A DNA stretch of 64,000 bases, taken from the NCBI GenBank assembly GCA_963749675.1, contig CAVVNT010000002.1, forward strand, positions 310,001 to 374,000, in the 5' to 3' direction. The stretch comes from Roseitranquillus sp963749675. GTDB lineage: Bacteria; Pseudomonadota; Alphaproteobacteria; Rhodobacterales; Rhodobacteraceae. Below the pieces are notes generated by a model, which searched no databases, had not been told where the DNA came from, and worked only from the letters and a program-made list of their open reading frames with translations. Positions 56,592 through 64,000 of the stretch are shown piece by piece. Every line of letters starts with the position of its first letter. Positions within the stretch are counted from its first letter, which is position 1. The position numbers and the translations under genes were made by a program.

Positions 56592-57525
56592 CTACCCGCT
56601 GCTTAACGCGCCTCGACCCTTGCGGCTGACGCACCAGAGGCCCGCCGCTGCGCCCACGAGCAGACTTGCAGAGGGGGGCAGTGGAACCGGGGCGGGAACG
56701 GGGCCCGACGTGCCGCCGCTCTGCTGTCCATGTGTCACGATCGTCAAGCTGAGGCCCCCGTTTGGATGGTTGGTGTTGATCGGCACGTAGCCCTCGATTT
56801 CTCCGAAGGCTGCATGTGCCGATGTGGCCCATCCGGAAAGACCAGCCGAAGTGAGCCCTTCGTTCACCGGAAACGCCTCCTGGCCGGTGCCGATGTAGAC
56901 GCTGTCGGACTGAAGAGCCGCAACATTCCCCCCGAGTTCAGCGGCGAGGAAACTGCCGGGCGCCGTCCACCAGCCAACATTGGCGTATGGCCCCATATGG
57001 TAGCGATCGGTGAGGGATACGATGCCGAGCCCTTCTCCTGACCCCGCCCAATTCACGGCGTCGATCAGAAAGCCTATTGGACCGTCAGATTGGCCAGGGC
57101 GGTTGTTATATTCGTGCCAGTCCGGATCCTGTCCGGTTAGAAAGGTGCGTGCGCCCCTCGCCGCCGCGATCGCGTCGGCTTTCGCAAGGAGGCCGGTCGC
57201 GAACACTCCGTTGCCGAAGAAGCCGGTCGTGCCACCGGCGCCATAGGCGTAGCTCTCATCGATCCCGTAGGTCGAACCGACGACAAGAACGTCGTACCCG
57301 GCAAACTCCGGTGACGGCATCGCTGCATGGTCCCAGAAGCTCAGGTTCCACTCCAAGGCGCCGTTCCCGTCGGGGTCGTAGGTCCGCGCGGTCTCGGCGA
57401 AGTCGACTACGTTGGCGTTGTAGACAGGAGAACCTGAGACCCACAGTACGTCGATTTCGCTCGCGCACGCGGGCGTGGAGGTCAGGAAATGTGGATGCTG
57501 CCACTGCAAAAAGACGTGTCTGCAC
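56592..57525 (-). CDS. VPLPA-CTERM sorted surface protein, one frameshift
   Basis: An exported protein of about 310 residues. A GTG at 57525, five bases after AGGAG, begins a signal peptide MQTRLFAVAASTFLTSTPACA; one extra C near 57488 must be removed to join it to SEIDVLWVSGSPVYNANVVD. The C-terminus has VPLPPSASLLVGAAAGL and then a basic tail, the VPLPA-CTERM sorting signal found in Rhodobacterales, which implies exosortase-type processing. The middle part (DVLVVGSTYGIDESY, GARTFLTGQDPDWHEY) is of unknown function. No exosortase gene is in the window. Confidence 0.8.
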
Positions 57526-57612
57526 GTGCTCTCCTCGCGTTTACTGCACCAGCCGCCGTGGCGGCCGGGAGCGGGTGAGCATTGTGGGTGAGCCGTGGCC
57601 CGCGTTGCGCGT

Positions 57613-60939
<3,327 letters not shown>

Positions 60940-61492
60940 GGGGTCCCCGGAGATGGTCGGAAAATCGCGAGGCTTATAGACGAGGCAAGAGTGGGGGCAA
61001 GGGCGGGGACTATGCGCTTGCGAGAACGGCCATGCCCGGCGGTGCCAAGTTTTAGGAGTTCGCCCGACATGGCGTCAATGCTGCGACACGCTTCTGCGGA
61101 TCTGACATGACGGAACCCTGAGCACTTTCATCGTCCGCTTCCTGCGTCGGCGCACTCAACTTCAGAGTGCGGAGGGCCCGATGCAGAGATGCCGAGGCGG
61201 AAGATCAGGAGATCGCCAACGGCCGTGCAGGGTCCGCGTGCTGCCCGCTGGCGCGCATCCCACCGGCGGCAAGCTTGCGCTGCTGCTGCACCTATCTGCA
61301 GATGGCCGGACACGGCCAGCAAGAAAATAACTGAGTTCCGCGGGGCATGGCGCCAATCTAGCACCGCACGCGATGGTACTTCTCGTTAATGCCAGACTCA
61401 GCATGCGAGGATTGACATTCAGGTGGCAAATACCCTTCGAAGTTGTGCGACGAAAGGAATCGGGCCTCTGATCGATCAGCCAACAGGATACG
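60940..61492. other. 550-base intergenic region
   Basis: Between carB and the GGDEF-EAL gene. CGCACTC-N7-GAGTGCG at 61151-61171 is a short perfect hairpin. Several open frames of up to 80 codons exist on both strands, none with a recognisable family or ribosome-binding site. I see no tRNA or clear promoter beyond this. Confidence 0.4.
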
Positions 61493-63838
61493 GTGGCGAA
61501 AAAGATGATGAGCCGACCGACCTCGTCTCCCCTTGAGCCTGGAAAGGGCTTCTCAGAGACCGCTTACTGGCAGGATGAAACCGCCCTCCACGGTGAATTC
61601 GAGCGAAAGTTCTTGGGCGTGCAGATCGCCGGAGTGCAGAAGCACACGCCCATCATGATGCTCGGCAATGTCGTGAATGCGGGGCTCTTCGTCTGGGTCG
61701 CCATGAGCGCAGGATTGACGATGTTCGCTCTGCCCTGGATGGCTGTGATCCTGATCTACTCTGTCATGGCCATCCTGTCGTGGCGTCGTGGCAGGCGGCT
61801 CGGACCGAGGCCAGCGTCGCAGCGGGTCGCCCGACGTGCTGTCGCCAACGCCCTCTTCCTCGGCCTGTCATGGGGCCTCCCGACTATCGTGCTCTATCCG
61901 GCCGCGGACATCCAGGGACAAGCGGTGGTAGCCGTTATCACGGGTGGCATGATCTATGGCGGCGGCTTTGCACTTTCCGCGATGCCGGTCGCGATGAACG
62001 CCTGTCTCGCGCCTCTCGTGGTTTGCGCGTTGCTTGCCCTTTCTCTCGATCACAAGCCGATCGACCTGATACTCGGAATTCCGCTCCTGGTCTTCTCGTT
62101 CATCATTCAACGTGCAGGCGTCGGCCTTGGCCGCCTCTTGCGCGCCAATTTCGAGGACCGCGAGCAGATAGCCGAGCAATCGAAAGTCATCGGCATGCTT
62201 CTGCAAGATTTCGAGCGCGACACGAATGACTGGCTTTGGCAGATCGATTCGCATGGTCGCCTGCAACGCGGTGTGGAGCAAACTGCGGCGGGCTTGGCCG
62301 TGTCCGTCGACCAGCTTGCCGAGAGAGACTTCAGGGAGTTTGCGACTGGATGCTGCGATGATCCCGATTGCGAGTCACCCCTTCTGCAACGCCACCTCTT
62401 GAACGGAGAGTCGTTTCGAGGGATCGAGATCCGCTTCCCGAACCCTCAGAACCCGCGCTGGCTTCGTCTCTCCGGACATCCGCTGCATGATGCATCGGGA
62501 TCACTTGTCGGATTTCGGGGAGTAGCTTCAGACCTCTCGGCGCAGAAGTCGGCCGAGCAACGAATCGCCTATCTCGCCCGGCACGACCCGCTGACGGGCT
62601 TGCTGAACCGCTCGAGCTTCGGGGAAGAACTGGACCGGGTCTTCGTGTCCCACAGGCAGACGAGTGAAGACGTGTGCCTGCTCTATCTTGACCTAGATGG
62701 GTTCAAGGACGTGAACGACCGGCGCGGTCACGTTGCGGGTGACCGCCTTCTTGTCGATGTCGCGCACCGCATTTCCGAGGCAACAGGTGGAGCGGGCGTG
62801 GTGGCGCGCATCGGCGGCGACGAGTTTGCGGTCCTGATGCGCGGTGTCGAACGCGAGACAGCGCTGGACCTCGCTTCACGCCTGATACAGGCAGTCGGCG
62901 AGCCCCTGACCCTTGACGGAGACCTCGTCCGCATCGGCGTATCAATCGGCGTCGCGTGCGCAGGATCCGGGGCCGACACCGCCGATGCGCTGGTCAGCGC
63001 CGCTGACATTGCGCTCTACAGCGCCAAGGAGAGCGGAAAAAACACCAGCCACGCCTTCGACTCCAAGATGCGTGCGAGAGCAACCAAGCACCAGGAGCTT
63101 CGTCAGGATCTCCATTTCTCCATCGAACGGAACGAGCTTGAACTCCATTATCAGCCCATCGTGCGGGCGGAATCCTGCAAGATCCAAGGCTTCGAGGCGC
63201 TTCTACGATGGCGTCATCCTGTTCGCGGAATGTTGCCGCCGCACGAGTTCATCCATCTGGCGGAAGCGAACGGGACTATTCACGAAATCGGTCGCTGGGT
63301 CCTGCGCGAGGCCTGTCGCACGGCGGCTGGTTGGCCGCCTCACATGTTCGTATCGATCAATCTCTCACCCGAGCAGTTCCGGTCGCCGGGCCTGCCAGCA
63401 AAGATCGACAGCGCGATCAAGTCCAGCGGAATCGACCCGAAGCGTCTCGAGGCCGAGTTGACGGAAAACGTCCTTATCGAAGATGCCGTGCCGGTTGCTG
63501 AGAATATTTCAGCGCTGAAGGCTTTGGGAGTCTCGGTGGCATTGGACGATTTTGGAACCGGGTATTCGGGCTTCAGCTATCTGGCCGATCTCGGCGTCGA
63601 CGCGCTCAAGATCGACCGCTCGCTTGTCACCAATTGCGACACCGATGGCCGCGCGCGAAAGGTGCTGGAAGCCATCATGGTCATGGGCCACGCCCTTGGT
63701 CTGGAGATGACGGCCGAGGGGGTCGAGAGGAGCCAACACGCCGATGTCCTCAGGAATTTGGGCTGTGACTTGCTGCAAGGCTACTTCTTCGCGCGGCCGT
63801 TGCCGCCCGAGCAAGTGCAAGCGCAACTTCGTGCTTGA
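61493..63838 (+). CDS. Membrane GGDEF-EAL cyclic-di-GMP signalling protein
   Basis: A 781-residue protein that makes and/or breaks down cyclic di-GMP. Residues about 50-210 form a membrane sensor of about six hydrophobic segments; a PAS-like region follows (about 240-350, FRGVASDLSAQKSAEQRIAY linker); GGDEF is at about 442-446 (RIGGDEFAVLM); the EAL motif is at about 567 (FEALLRW), with DDFGTGYSG and ALKIDRSLV, so both domains look active. It starts with GTG at 61493 (VAKKMMSRP), though a nearby ATG is possible. The signal sensed is unknown. Confidence 0.9.
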   Translation: MAKKMMSRPTSSPLEPGKGFSETAYWQDETALHGEFERKFLGVQIAGVQKHTPIMMLGNVVNAGLFVWVAMSAGLTMFALPWMAVILIYSVMAILSWRRGRRLGPRPASQRVARRAVANALFLGLSWGLPTIVLYPAADIQGQAVVAVITGGMIYGGGFALSAMPVAMNACLAPLVVCALLALSLDHKPIDLILGIPLLVFSFIIQRAGVGLGRLLRANFEDREQIAEQSKVIGMLLQDFERDTNDWLWQIDSHGRLQRGVEQTAAGLAVSVDQLAERDFREFATGCCDDPDCESPLLQRHLLNGESFRGIEIRFPNPQNPRWLRLSGHPLHDASGSLVGFRGVASDLSAQKSAEQRIAYLARHDPLTGLLNRSSFGEELDRVFVSHRQTSEDVCLLYLDLDGFKDVNDRRGHVAGDRLLVDVAHRISEATGGAGVVARIGGDEFAVLMRGVERETALDLASRLIQAVGEPLTLDGDLVRIGVSIGVACAGSGADTADALVSAADIALYSAKESGKNTSHAFDSKMRARATKHQELRQDLHFSIERNELELHYQPIVRAESCKIQGFEALLRWRHPVRGMLPPHEFIHLAEANGTIHEIGRWVLREACRTAAGWPPHMFVSINLSPEQFRSPGLPAKIDSAIKSSGIDPKRLEAELTENVLIEDAVPVAENISALKALGVSVALDDFGTGYSGFSYLADLGVDALKIDRSLVTNCDTDGRARKVLEAIMVMGHALGLEMTAEGVERSQHADVLRNLGCDLLQGYFFARPLPPEQVQAQLRA

Positions 63839-64000
63839 AGAACCATTCGGACCTGAGGCGCTACTGCTTCGCTGCCCGATGGCTGAACCGATCCGAACTC
63901 GATCCCAATTGCATTCAACGTCCGCTTGGTCGTAAGCGCGACGGCGCGGCCCTATGCGGCGAGGCTTGACGGCTGGGCGTAGCGCGAGGGCATCAGGTCC
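63839..64000. other. Right edge, possible end of a minus-strand gene
   Basis: On the minus strand a frame enters from the right edge and ends with DLMPSRYAQPSSLAA at TAG 63952-63954. It may be the C-terminus of a gene beyond the window; too short to identify. No terminator for the GGDEF-EAL gene is clear. Confidence 0.25.

Noticed and set aside
61151..61171. A second CIRCE element
   Set aside because: The spacer is seven bases, not nine, and the downstream gene is not a chaperone.

Overview
The window is a GC-rich, gene-dense chromosomal segment from an alphaproteobacterium, most likely a member of the Rhodobacterales (Roseobacter/Rhodobacter/Paracoccus group). The evidence is the combination of a VPLPA-CTERM sorting tail, Hsp20 followed by a DUF1150 protein, CarD, a SUV3-type helicase followed by an S4-domain protein and 7Fe ferredoxin, IalB-type and DUF882 Tat proteins, and the gene order lgt / MidA-type methyltransferase / pgeF. 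There are no rRNA genes, no intact prophage and no CRISPR array. One tRNA gene (Tyr, GUA) is present.

Layout. 1-4.1 kb: an operon of circularly permuted ATP-grasp enzyme, alpha-E protein, transglutaminase-like protease and Anbu (a bacterial proteasome-like peptidase); this is the most intriguing system here, conserved but without a settled function. 4.1-16.8 kb: lipase and SCP2 protein, TPR protein, SUV3-like helicase, hslR, fdxA, carD, a KefB-type antiporter, a divergent Lrp regulator/hpd pair, a PilP-like membrane protein and a SIMPL protein. 16.8-28.7 kb: metY, a Tat-exported PhoD phosphatase, an alanine/Na+ symporter, tRNA-Tyr, a TrmH-type rRNA methylase, a YHS protein, a CoA-binding protein, hisE/hisF/hisA (split by an opposed DUF302 gene), a DUF882 protein and an L,D-transpeptidase. 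28.7-35 kb: lpxD with a dedicated acyl carrier protein and ketosynthase, IalB, a scar made of fragments of two transposase families, and a HerA/YjgR-type ATPase that has lost its P-loop. 35-43.2 kb: ltaE, YcgN, ribF, MaoC, HAD hydrolase, Mn-pyrophosphatase, Ca2+/Na+ antiporter, then groES-groEL behind a canonical promoter and CIRCE operator. 43.4-57.5 kb: NUDIX-purK-purE, small stress genes, response regulator, trxB, Lrp regulator, pgeF-midA-lgt, ubiK, YbjN, proC, csaA-like, a 2-hydroxyacid dehydrogenase, MFS transporter, tdk and a VPLPA-CTERM surface protein. 57.6-63.8 kb: carB and a membrane GGDEF-EAL protein.

Sequence quality. More than twenty genes, many of them normally essential (lgt, ribF, purE, purK, proC, trxB, hisA, hisE), carry single-base frameshifts, while long genes such as carB, groEL, the SUV3 helicase and the GGDEF-EAL gene are intact. 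Gene lengths modulo 3 show that the errors are mostly insertions, several of them an extra G after GCCG. I read these as consensus errors in the assembly, not pseudogenes, and give the full span of each gene with the approximate place of each shift. Several long open frames that look like fusions (HisA-HisF, Lgt-methyltransferase, ProC-CsaA-dehydrogenase, Anbu plus antisense lipase) are products of these shifts.
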